From NCBI GenBank assembly GCA_001767575.1, contig MELI01000096.1:8887-17366 (forward strand): a DNA stretch of 8,480 nt. The letters run 5' to 3'. The notes below the pieces were generated by a model that was not told the DNA's origin, searched no databases, and saw nothing but the letters and a program-made list of their open reading frames with translations. Within the stretch, counting starts at the first letter, position 1, and the number at the start of each line of letters is the position of its first letter. The stretch is from Candidatus Aquicultor primus. Its GTDB lineage: Bacteria > Actinomycetota > Aquicultoria > Aquicultorales > Aquicultoraceae. Position numbers and translations under genes: made by a program. Shown here piece by piece: positions 1-6,422 of the stretch.

Positions 1-1156
1 GGACGAGGACTTCCGGGAGCTTTTCAAGGTGAAAGCCGACTTCAATATAGAGATGGACCGTACCGATGAGCACATGCTCAGATATGCGAGCTTTATCAGT
101 AGCAGGGTCCAAGAGGCGAAGCTTAAGCCGTTCGACCCGTCGGGGGTCGCGAAAGTCGTCGAATACGGATCCTGGCTTGCGGGCGACCAGAAGAAGCTCT
201 CGACCCGCTTCATGGACATAGGCGATATGGCCAGCGAGGCGAGTTATTGGGCGACGGCGGACAACAGCTCGGCGGTCGTCAACGCCGGGCATGTGGACAG
301 GGCGGTCGAGCATAAGCGATTCCGGTCTAATATGATAGAGGCCAAGACGCAGGAGCTTATCGATAGAGATATCGTGATGATAAAGACCGAGGGTGAAGTC
401 GTCGGGCAAATCAACGCGCTCTCCATTATAAGTCTGGGTGATTACTATTTCGGCCGGCCCTCCCGGATTACCGGTAAGGTCCATCTAGGCAAACGCGGCG
501 TCGTCGATATCGAGCGCGAGATATCCATGAGCGGGCCGAGCCACAGCAAGGGCGTTCTCATCCTCGCGAATTATCTCGCCGGCATGTACGCGACGGACAA
601 GCCGCTGTCGATGTCGGCGAGTATCACGTTCGAGCAGAGCTACGAAGGTGTAGACGGCGACAGCGCATCAAGCACTGAGCTTTACACGATTCTCTCGGCG
701 CTCTCCGGCCTGCCCATCAAGCAGAACATGGCGGTTACGGGCTCCGTCAATCAGCATGGGGAAATTCAACCTATAGGCGGGGTCAACCGCAAGATAGAAG
801 GGTTCTTCGATGTCTGCAAGGCGCGTGGCCTCACCGGGGAGCAGGGCGTTCTCATACCCGTGCAAAACCTCGATAACCTTATGCTAAAGAACGAGGTCTT
901 AGAGGCGGTAGCCGCTGCGCAGTTTCATATCTACCCGGTGCGCACGATAGATGAGGGTATTGCGATACTGACCGGGGTCGAGGCCGGCACAAGAGCCGAA
1001 GACGGAGCCTTTCCCGAGGGTACCGTTCACTACCTGGCGAACGAGAAGCTAAAAGAGATGGCCGAAAGACTGAAAGTCTACGAATTCGGCGCGGCATATA
1101 CGGCGGGTGAAGCTGCAAGCGGGAAGGAAGCCGCCGAGGCTTTTGGCATAGATTGA
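1..1156 (+). CDS. Lon-like ATP-dependent protease (LonB/archaeal type, S16), C-terminal part; 5' end outside window
   Basis: This is the C-terminal part of an AAA+ serine protease that unfolds and degrades proteins using ATP. The frame is open from base 2, where DEDFRELFKVKADF reads as Lon-like AAA-module sequence. The GTG at 29 is therefore internal and the true start lies outside the window. Numbering from that GTG as residue 1, the end of the AAA module and its helical lid occupy about 1-110 and the S16 protease domain about 120-318. The Ser-Lys dyad is visible: Ser212 in GDSASS and Lys255 in GGVNRKIEG, 43 residues apart as in E. coli Lon (Ser679/Lys722). The GDSAS form and the EGVDGDSASSTELY context point to the LonB/archaeal-like branch rather than classical LonA. 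A tail of about 57 residues follows the protease domain. A membrane insertion typical of archaeal LonB cannot be judged, because that part is missing. Domain identity is firm; the physiological substrate is unknown. Confidence 0.93.
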   Translation, partial: DEDFRELFKVKADFNIEMDRTDEHMLRYASFISSRVQEAKLKPFDPSGVAKVVEYGSWLAGDQKKLSTRFMDIGDMASEASYWATADNSSAVVNAGHVDRAVEHKRFRSNMIEAKTQELIDRDIVMIKTEGEVVGQINALSIISLGDYYFGRPSRITGKVHLGKRGVVDIEREISMSGPSHSKGVLILANYLAGMYATDKPLSMSASITFEQSYEGVDGDSASSTELYTILSALSGLPIKQNMAVTGSVNQHGEIQPIGGVNRKIEGFFDVCKARGLTGEQGVLIPVQNLDNLMLKNEVLEAVAAAQFHIYPVRTIDEGIAILTGVEAGTRAEDGAFPEGTVHYLANEKLKEMAERLKVYEFGAAYTAGEAASGKEAAEAFGID

Positions 1157-1213
1157 GCAAGGGCCGAGTGTATCAGCACGGTTGGCGACGATGACATGGT
1201 TGTGCAATAATCG

Positions 1214-1242
1214 TTCACATAGCAAGCCTGCGCTTGTATTAG
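1214..1242 (+). promoter_or_regulatory. Candidate sigma-A promoter for the DUF362 gene
   Basis: TTCACA (1214-1219, 5/6 to consensus) and TATTAG (1237-1242, 4/6) are separated by exactly 17 bp. Transcription would start near 1249, leaving a leader of about 46 nt before the ATG at 1295. The spacer contains an inverted repeat, listed separately. No clear terminator follows the upstream protease gene, so read-through is also possible. This is a prediction from sequence only. Confidence 0.45.
1223..1236. repeat. 14-bp inverted repeat inside the DUF362 promoter spacer
   Basis: CAAGC (1223-1227), a 4-bp centre and GCTTG (1232-1236) form a perfect 5-bp dyad. It lies entirely between the candidate -35 and -10 elements, where a bound dimeric regulator would block or remodel the promoter. 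It is short enough to arise by chance. Confidence 0.35.
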
Positions 1243-1294
1243 TATCGAGAAACCTTCTTTGCGACGTTGTTATCTTTTTAATTTGAGGTGGTCT

Positions 1295-2383
1295 ATGTCG
1301 AACGTATATTTAAGCCGATTTTCCGGGAAGCATAAGAGTTGGCTCACCAAGACCGAGGAACTTTTCGAGCGGGCCGGTTTCGCGTCGCTTATTTCACCCG
1401 GCGACATCGTCGCGATCAAGGTTCATTTTGGAGAACGAGGCAACACGGCTTTTTTGTCGCCGCTATATGTCAGGCGCGTTGTCGAGAAGGTCAAAGCGGC
1501 GGGCGGTAAACCGTTTATCACAGACGCCAATACGTTGTATGTGGGAGCGCGCTCTAACGCGGTCGACCATCTTACGACCGCGCTCGAAAACGGCTTTAGC
1601 TATACGACGGTGGGTGCGCCGCTCGTCATAGCCGACGGCTTGAACGGAAAGGATTACGTGGCCGTTGGAATCGAGGGCAAGCATTTCAAAGAAGCCAAGT
1701 TGGGGAGCGCTGTCGTCCACGCAAACGCCATGATCGTGCTGACTCACTTTAAAGGGCATGAGTTGACCGGCTTTGGCGGAGCCCTCAAGAATGTCGGCAT
1801 GGGCCTTGGCTGTCGCAGCGCGAAACAGATGATGCACTCCGATGTCTTACCCGAAGTCGTCGAGGATACCTGCACCGCGTGCGGTGATTGTGTCGAGTGG
1901 TGCCCGACCGGAGCTATTGCCGTTACCGAAACGGCAAAGATAGATTCGGCGAAGTGCATCGGTTGCGGGGAATGCACGGTTACCTGCTCGTTTGGAGCGA
2001 TTATGGTCAACTGGAAGACCGAGCCGCGGACCATTCAAGAGAAAATCGTCGAGTACGCGTGGGCGGCGGTAAAAGAAAAACCCGGCAAAGTCGGATACGT
2101 CAATTTTGTTATGGATGTGAGCCCGGATTGCGACTGCTGGGGATGGAACGACACCCCGATAGTCCCCGATATCGGCATCGCGGCATCGCTTGACCCTATC
2201 GCGATAGACCAGGCCTGTGCCGACCTGGTCAACGATACGTTGGGAATCGTAGGCCGGCTCGAGCGGGTCGACGACCCCGACAAATTCGGCCATATCAGCG
2301 GCATCGACTGGCGTCCGCAGCTGGCGTATGGCGAGGAAATCGGGCTTGGCACGCGCGCCTACAAGTTGGTAACAATAGAGTAA
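1295..2383 (+). CDS. DUF362 domain protein with two [4Fe-4S] ferredoxin motifs
   Basis: This is a 362-residue iron-sulfur protein of the DUF362 family. Members are common in anaerobes and their biochemical role is not established, so no reaction is assigned. The DUF362 portion covers about residues 30-180 (IKVHFGERGN, THFKGHELTGFGGALKNVGMG). A ferredoxin insert carries two complete C-x2-C-x2-C-x3-C motifs: C193, C196, C199, C203 and C221, C224, C227, C231. The chain then returns to the family core with a DCDCW motif (C279, C281) and a conserved VPDIGIAASLDPIAID stretch. There is no signal peptide or membrane segment, so it is probably a cytoplasmic electron carrier or redox enzyme (inference). 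The ATG at 1295 is chosen because GAGGTGG (1285-1291) precedes it at good spacing. A longer TTG start at 1259 would add 12 residues that do not look like the family and has no ribosome site. Confidence 0.93.
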   Translation: MSNVYLSRFSGKHKSWLTKTEELFERAGFASLISPGDIVAIKVHFGERGNTAFLSPLYVRRVVEKVKAAGGKPFITDANTLYVGARSNAVDHLTTALENGFSYTTVGAPLVIADGLNGKDYVAVGIEGKHFKEAKLGSAVVHANAMIVLTHFKGHELTGFGGALKNVGMGLGCRSAKQMMHSDVLPEVVEDTCTACGDCVEWCPTGAIAVTETAKIDSAKCIGCGECTVTCSFGAIMVNWKTEPRTIQEKIVEYAWAAVKEKPGKVGYVNFVMDVSPDCDCWGWNDTPIVPDIGIAASLDPIAIDQACADLVNDTLGIVGRLERVDDPDKFGHISGIDWRPQLAYGEEIGLGTRAYKLVTIE

Positions 2384-2392
2384 TAGGCCTGC

Positions 2393-2421
2393 TAGACAGC
2401 TAATATCAGAAAGTTTATAAG
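2393..2421 (+). promoter_or_regulatory. Candidate sigma-A promoter for the membrane protein-rsmI pair
   Basis: TAGACA (2393-2398, 5/6) and TATAAG (2416-2421, 5/6) are separated by 17 bp, just after the DUF362 stop codon. Transcription would begin near 2428, only a few bases before a strong AAGGAG at 2436-2441. That position bears on the start codon of the next gene. Sequence-only prediction. Confidence 0.5.
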
Positions 2422-2435
2422 ATAACTAAAGTATT

Positions 2436-2452
2436 AAGGAGACGCACCTCTG
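2436..2452 (+). promoter_or_regulatory. Strong Shine-Dalgarno followed by an in-frame CTG (possible non-standard start)
   Basis: AAGGAG at 2436-2441 is the best ribosome site upstream of the membrane protein. No ATG, GTG or TTG lies at usable spacing after it. A CTG at 2450-2452, 8 nt downstream, is in frame with the membrane protein and the frame stays open. Either CTG is a real start, giving a 338-residue protein, or the site is a relic or serves another purpose. Confidence 0.4.
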
Positions 2453-2521
2453 GCCGGCGCCAATCAAGGGATGGTTCGGGGTTTGACGAATACCGCTGTA
2501 GCCATTGCTTTTAAGGGGTTG

Positions 2522-3466
2522 ATGAGAGTGGAGTACGGAAAGCTTCTGTCGAACTCCGCCGGGTTGGTCTGGCGCAACAAGATAATATGGTTGTTCGGTG
2601 TCTTTCTAAGCCTCTCCAGCGGTGCCGGCAACCTCGTCAACTATACCGCCGACGAGCGGGATATTGAGCGTATTCAAGCGCGCATCGATTCTTTTGCCCG
2701 GAGCCTGACCGGGGAGACGCTCATCATGCTCCTCGCCGGATTGGTCGCTTTTATAGTCTTTAGCATCGTCGTATATCTAATCGTCACCGGTGCGCTCATA
2801 GGGCTGGTGGGAGACGCGGCGGCGGGCAAGCGAGCGCGTTTCGGCCGTGGTCTCGGTGTCGGCATCCGCAAGGCCATCCCCATTCTCGGCGCCTCCCTGC
2901 TGCTTTGGATTCCCTTTATGATTGTGCTTGCGATAGTCGCCGTAGCCGATGTCTACCTCTTCATCGTCGTAACGCGATCTACCTCTGAGGTCTCCATCCC
3001 CACAATCGTTGTTTTGGTCTTCGCCACCGCGCTCGCTATACTTATCTTCATCGCTTCGGGAATCGCAATCGCCATAATAGGCCGCTTCGCCAACCGCTTT
3101 ATCGTAATCGACGGAAAGCGGGCTTTTACCTCGGTGAGGCGAGCGTCGGCGCTTTTCAGGCGCGAACTCGGTTCCGCGATTTTGACCTGGCTTATAATGT
3201 TCGGCCTCACCGTTGCCTTTATCGCGTTTGCCGGGGGGCTGGTCGCGGTTATAATACTGGCGGTCAAAGCGCTGTTCGGGACAAGCCTCGTAGTCGCCCT
3301 GTCGGTCGCCGCCGCCCTTTTCTTGGTAGCTCTAATCCCGTACGGCTTTTTCGAAGCCTTTGGGAGCACCTTCTGGACGCTGGCATTTCTTGCGTTGCGT
3401 GAGCGTATAAGCGATAATCTGGGCACGGACGAGACAGCGTCACCGGCCTCTGATAATGGGCCCTAG
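2522..3466 (+). CDS. Multi-pass membrane protein of unknown function
   Basis: This is an integral membrane protein of about 314 residues with roughly six hydrophobic segments, near residues 20-34 (weak), 67-97, 118-150, 158-187, 217-249 and 254-290. The N-terminal MRVEYGKLLSNS with the following WRNKIIWLFGVF resembles bacterial membrane proteins of the loosely defined YciC/DUF975 or glycerophosphodiesterase-membrane-domain type. The motif FIVIDGKRAFTSVRRASALF between segments fits that group. There is no enzymatic motif. The tail after residue 293 is charged. The start is uncertain. ATG 2522 (or GTG 2528) has AAGGGG at 2513-2518 and gives the family-like N-terminus. ATG 2471 has no spaced ribosome site. 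CTG 2450 has the strong AAGGAG. The stop is 27 bp before rsmI, so the two are probably co-transcribed. That says little about function. Confidence 0.85.
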   Translation: MRVEYGKLLSNSAGLVWRNKIIWLFGVFLSLSSGAGNLVNYTADERDIERIQARIDSFARSLTGETLIMLLAGLVAFIVFSIVVYLIVTGALIGLVGDAAAGKRARFGRGLGVGIRKAIPILGASLLLWIPFMIVLAIVAVADVYLFIVVTRSTSEVSIPTIVVLVFATALAILIFIASGIAIAIIGRFANRFIVIDGKRAFTSVRRASALFRRELGSAILTWLIMFGLTVAFIAFAGGLVAVIILAVKALFGTSLVVALSVAAALFLVALIPYGFFEAFGSTFWTLAFLALRERISDNLGTDETASPASDNGP

Positions 3467-3478
3467 GACAGCGCTGTC
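3467..3478. repeat. 12-bp perfect palindrome in the gap before rsmI
   Basis: GACAGCGCTGTC begins immediately after the stop codon of the membrane protein gene and ends 4 bp before the rsmI Shine-Dalgarno. It fills nearly half of the 27-bp gap. It could be a dimer-binding site, or in mRNA a 4-bp stem with a GCGC loop next to the ribosome site. There is no T-run, so it is not a terminator. Confidence 0.5.
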
Positions 3479-3493
3479 TATTAAGGAGTCGCT

Positions 3494-4336
3494 GTGTCTG
3501 TGGAAAACGGAAAGCTCTATATCTGCGCAACACCCATAGGCAACCTCGAAGATATCACGCTCCGCGCGCTTCGCATCCTTAACGAGGCCGACTACATCGC
3601 CGCCGAGGATACGCGGCACACGCGCAAGCTCCTTAGCCACTATGATATTCATACCAGATTGACCAGCTACCACGAGCATAATGAAGCGGCCAAAGCCGGT
3701 AAGCTGGTCGCGATGATGGAGTCGGGTGCAACGGTCGCACTCGTCTCGGATGCCGGCATGCCGGGCATATCGGACCCCGGACACAAGCTCATCAAGCGCT
3801 GCATCGACGAAGGGATTGTGGTGGAGGCGGTTCCGGGCGCGTCCTCTCTTATCACCGCACTTGTAATCTCAGGTCTTCCTACCGACAGTTTTGTCTTTCA
3901 GGGTTTCATGCCGCGCAAAAAAGGGGAGCGCGCCACGCTCTTGGCCGAGCTGACAGGGCAGGAGCGTACCGTGATTTTGTTCGAGTCGCCCCGTCGCGTG
4001 AAGGCCACGCTCGAAGAAATCGCCGCGTTCGATGCGGACCGTCAGGTAGTTGTGGCGCGGGAACTGACCAAGAAATTCGAGCAAGTCCTCAGGGGCACAA
4101 CCGGCGAGGTGCTCGAGCTTTTGGATGCGACCGGGATACGGGGAGAGATCGTTCTTTTAATAGGGCCGGCAAAAGAAAAACGCCCTCGAATATGGGCGGC
4201 CGATGATTTAAGGTCTGCGGTTGTCAAACTTATGAATGAAGGTACGCCAAAAAAGCAGGCGATTTTAGAGGTAGCTAAAGATTTGGGTGTCGGCAAGCGT
4301 ACGGTGTACGAGTCCGTCAAGGATATCCACACGTAG
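3494..4336 (+). CDS. rsmI: 16S rRNA (cytidine1402-2'-O)-methyltransferase RsmI
   Basis: RsmI transfers a methyl group from S-adenosylmethionine to the ribose of C1402 in the decoding centre of 16S rRNA. In E. coli it works together with RsmH, which methylates the base. The 280-residue length is normal for the family. Motifs in order are ATPIGNLEDITLRA (12-25), AEDTRHTRKLL (37-47), SYHEHNE (58-64), VALVSDAGMPGISDPG (81-96), VPGASSLITAL (113-123), GFMPRKKGER (137-146) and FESPRRV (163-169). The C-terminal end, KKQAILEVAKDLGVGKRTVYE (from 253), is the helix-turn-helix-like tail usual in this family. The GTG start at 3494 follows AAGGAG (3483-3488) by 5 nt; a second GTG at 3500 is less well spaced. 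It follows the membrane protein gene closely and is convergent with abrB. The order rsmI, abrB (reversed), metG, tatD matches yabC-abrB-metS-yabD in B. subtilis. Confidence 0.98.
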   Translation: MSVENGKLYICATPIGNLEDITLRALRILNEADYIAAEDTRHTRKLLSHYDIHTRLTSYHEHNEAAKAGKLVAMMESGATVALVSDAGMPGISDPGHKLIKRCIDEGIVVEAVPGASSLITALVISGLPTDSFVFQGFMPRKKGERATLLAELTGQERTVILFESPRRVKATLEEIAAFDADRQVVVARELTKKFEQVLRGTTGEVLELLDATGIRGEIVLLIGPAKEKRPRIWAADDLRSAVVKLMNEGTPKKQAILEVAKDLGVGKRTVYESVKDIHT

Positions 4337-4425
4337 ACTCTTGAGTCGTTGGCCCATTGAAGCTACATCTGTGCTATGTCGCAGGGCCACCGGTAGTTTC
4401 CTCCCGGCTACACTACTGTTGTCTG

Positions 4426-4677
4426 CTATACCTTTCTATCTATTAAAAGCTCCTTCTTGCAATCTTGGCAGACATTCTTGCCTTTAAAAGTTTCAATCTG
4501 TGTGCCGCTTCCGCAAAAGACACAGACCGATTGATACTTGGATAAGACGATAGAATCTCCATCGACAAAGATCTCTAGGGGGTCCTTGATTTCTATGCCG
4601 AATGTCCGTCTTAGTTCCATGGGTATTACGATTCTTCCTAGTTCGTCTACACGTCTCACAATGCCAGTGGACTTCAT
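4426..4677 (-). CDS. abrB: AbrB/SpoVT-family transcriptional regulator with a zinc-ribbon-like C-terminus
   Basis: This is a small DNA-binding regulator of 83 residues. Residues 1-47 form the SpoVT-AbrB swapped-hairpin domain, with the signature MKSTGIVRRVDELGRIVIP, then ELRRTFGI and LEIFVDGDSIVLSKY. The fold dimerises through this domain and binds DNA with loose sequence preference. Instead of the multimerising C-terminus of B. subtilis AbrB it has C52-x2-C55 and C70-x2-C73, an arrangement that should bind one zinc ion. Variants of this kind occur in Clostridia-like bacteria. The ATG at 4677 is preceded by a full AGGAGGT (complement of 4683-4689) at 5-nt spacing; the 14 codons further upstream do not belong. 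It is convergent with rsmI (89-bp gap, no good terminator seen) and divergent from metG. Operator-like repeats over its promoter suggest autoregulation. The symbol reflects family and position rather than proven orthology. Confidence 0.94.
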   Translation of the reverse strand: MKSTGIVRRVDELGRIVIPMELRRTFGIEIKDPLEIFVDGDSIVLSKYQSVCVFCGSGTQIETFKGKNVCQDCKKELLIDRKV

Positions 4678-4699
4678 GGTGTACCTCCTGCTGCTTTCC

Positions 4700-4728
4700 T
4701 TGACAAGTGGTTGTATCAATTATATGGT
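4700..4728 (+). promoter_or_regulatory. Candidate metG promoter overlapping the abrB promoter
   Basis: TTGACA (4700-4705, perfect) is followed after 17 bp by TATGGT (4723-4728, 4/6). The -10 shares bases 4723-4724 with the -10 of the abrB promoter on the other strand. Transcription would begin near 4735 and give metG a leader of about 70 nt. The two polymerases could not occupy the site at once. The weak -10 keeps confidence moderate; TATTAT at 4755-4760 is another possible -10 but has no suitable -35. Confidence 0.4.
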
Positions 4729-4747
4729 TGAGGAAAATTTGTGTCAA
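4711..4747. repeat. Operator-like direct repeats TTGTRTCAA in the abrB-metG control region
   Basis: TTGTATCAA (4711-4719) and TTGTGTCAA (4739-4747) agree at 8 of 9 positions and lie 28 bp apart. Each is itself a TTG-N3-CAA dyad. The first covers the abrB start site and touches its -10; the second covers its -35. A related TTGACAA lies at 4700-4706, and TGGTTG occurs at 4708-4713 and 4725-4730. The placement suits a repressor site, plausibly for the AbrB protein itself (inference). Confidence 0.45.
4719..4747 (-). promoter_or_regulatory. Perfect-consensus sigma-A promoter for abrB
   Basis: Read on the minus strand, TTGACA (complement of 4742-4747), a 17-bp spacer and TATAAT (complement of 4719-4724) match the sigma-A consensus at all 12 positions with ideal spacing. 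Transcription would start near 4712, giving a leader of about 35 nt that contains the AGGAGGT ribosome site. A promoter this strong usually needs a repressor, which fits autoregulation. Confidence 0.82.
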
Positions 4748-4790
4748 CGCAGACTATTATAGAATTAAGTGAAATTTTTACAACAGGCGC

Positions 4791-4807
4791 GGGGAGATCT
4801 TAACTTG
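4791..4807 (+). promoter_or_regulatory. Ribosome binding site that sets the metG TTG start
   Basis: GGGGAG at 4791-4796 lies 8 nt before the TTG at 4805. It supports TTG 4805 over the GTG at 4769, whose extra 12 residues are not family-like and which has no ribosome site. Confidence 0.75.
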
Positions 4808-6346
4808 TTAAGGAAGGCTTTTTACATAACGACGCCTATCTACTATGTTAATGATGTCCCCCATATCGGACACGGCTATTCGACGATAATAGCGGACGTC
4901 ATGGCTAGGTACAAGCGTTTTACCGGATATGATGTGCTTTTTTTGACCGGCACCGACGAACACGGCCAGAAAGTAGAGAAGGCCGCGCGAGAAAAAGGGC
5001 TCTCTCCTCAAGAGCACTCCGACCGAATGGTCGAACCATGGCAATCGTTATGGAAAAAGCTGAACATTTCGTACGACGATTTTATAAGAACTACGCAGGA
5101 GCGGCATATCAAGGTCGTACAGAGCATCTTCCAGGCGCTCTACGATAAAGGTGATATCTACAAGGGATTGTATGAGGGCTGGTACTGCGTCCATGAAGAA
5201 ACTTTTTATCCCGAATCTCAACTGGTCGGCGGATGTTGTCCCGAATGCAGCCGCGAGGTCGAATGGCTGAAAGAGGAGAGCTATTATTTCAGGACCTCCA
5301 AATATCAGGAAGCCCTTCTGGCGCACATCAAAAAGAACCCCGACTTCGTGCAGCCCGATTTTCGCCGCAATGAGGTCTTGAGTTTCATGGAGAGCGGAGT
5401 CCAAGACATATCGGTTTCACGGACGACCTTTCAATGGGGTATACCCGTGCCCTTCGATTCGAAGCACATAATATATGTCTGGTTCGATGCGCTAATCAAC
5501 TACATTACCGGCAGCGGATACCTCCAAGACGAGGAGAAATATCTCAAATATTGGCCCGCGGACATCCATGTCATCGGGAAAGACATCATCCGCTTCCATG
5601 CGGTCATCTGGCCCATAATGCTCTTAGCGCTCGGCGTCGAGCTTCCCAGGAAAGTATTGGCTACCGGTTTCTGGACGCTCGGGGGCGAAAAGATCTCGAA
5701 ATCCAAAGGCATAGTCGTCGACCCCAACCAGTTGATAGACGAGTTTGGAGAGGACACCATCCGCTATTTTCTCTTGCGCGAAATAGGTTTGGGTCTCGAT
5801 GGTGAGTTTACCAAAGGCGCCGTGGTGCGCAGGATAAACGGCGACCTCGCCAATGATCTCGGCAACCTTGTTCACCGCACGGTAGCTATGATGATGAAAT
5901 ACTTCGAGGGCTCGATTCCCGAGGCAGGGGAGCTAAGTCCGATTGATGCGGACTTAAAGAATGAAGCGCTCAGTCTTGCCGATGCCGTCGAGGCAGCGAT
6001 GGGTAGAATCGACATGCGAGAAGCGCTTGTGCAGATATGGAGAGTAGTAGGCAAAGCCAATAAATATATAGATGAAGCGGCCCCTTGGGCATTGGCGAGG
6101 GAAGGACAGGCTGAGCGGCTTGAGACTGTGATGCGTACGCTCCTAGAAACCATTCGCATAGTAGCCCTTCATCTAACTCCGGTGATGCCGAAGACCGCCG
6201 CTCACATATGGGACCAGCTCGGACAGGAAGGCTTCGAGCAGCTCTCTTTTGAAGATACAAAGAACTGGAACGGCCTAGCTTCCGGGACATCGGTAAAGAA
6301 AGCGCCGCCGCTCTTTCCTCGAATCGAGATAGAAGAAGACGAATAA
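4805..6346 (+). CDS. metG: Methionine-tRNA ligase (MetRS)
   Basis: This cytoplasmic class I synthetase joins methionine to tRNA-Met using ATP and so supplies both initiator and elongator tRNAs. Translation from TTG 4805 gives 513 residues starting directly before KAFYITTPIYYVND, the usual MetRS N-terminus. The HIGH motif is at 20-23 (PHIGHGYS) and the KMSKS motif appears as KISKS at 296-300. FLTGTDEHGQK and GKDIIRFHAVIWP are further family signatures. The connective-peptide zinc knuckle is altered: where C-x2-C is usual there is C128-V-H-E131, while C145-x2-C148, with an extra C144, is kept. An anticodon-binding helical domain covers about 350-500. The C-terminal tRNA-binding (EMAP II/Trbp111-like) domain of longer MetRS enzymes is absent, as in many bacteria. 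The gene is divergent from abrB and is followed by tatD after 76 bp. I see no T-box leader in the 127 bp upstream. Confidence 0.98.
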   Translation: MLRKAFYITTPIYYVNDVPHIGHGYSTIIADVMARYKRFTGYDVLFLTGTDEHGQKVEKAAREKGLSPQEHSDRMVEPWQSLWKKLNISYDDFIRTTQERHIKVVQSIFQALYDKGDIYKGLYEGWYCVHEETFYPESQLVGGCCPECSREVEWLKEESYYFRTSKYQEALLAHIKKNPDFVQPDFRRNEVLSFMESGVQDISVSRTTFQWGIPVPFDSKHIIYVWFDALINYITGSGYLQDEEKYLKYWPADIHVIGKDIIRFHAVIWPIMLLALGVELPRKVLATGFWTLGGEKISKSKGIVVDPNQLIDEFGEDTIRYFLLREIGLGLDGEFTKGAVVRRINGDLANDLGNLVHRTVAMMMKYFEGSIPEAGELSPIDADLKNEALSLADAVEAAMGRIDMREALVQIWRVVGKANKYIDEAAPWALAREGQAERLETVMRTLLETIRIVALHLTPVMPKTAAHIWDQLGQEGFEQLSFEDTKNWNGLASGTSVKKAPPLFPRIEIEEDE

Positions 6347-6422
6347 AGTCTTGCCAAGTTGGACAGTATTGTGGTGTAGTTGTTGCTCTGAAGGTTATTT
6401 TTCTATGTAAGCAGGGAGGCCA

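Noticed and set aside
4336..4389. Terminator between convergent rsmI and abrB (GACTC-TT-GAGTC at 4336-4347, TGGCCC/GGGCCA at 4350-4389)
   Set aside because: The first has almost no loop and overlaps the rsmI stop; the second has a 28-nt loop. Neither is followed by a T-run on either strand.
4678..4804. T-box or SAM riboswitch upstream of metG
   Set aside because: The gap is 127 bp, mostly promoter sequence, and shows no T-box core, antiterminator or terminator stem.
4769..4804. N-terminal extension of metG from GTG 4769
   Set aside because: No ribosome site precedes 4769, the extra residues are not MetRS-like, and GGGGAG is ideally placed for TTG 4805.
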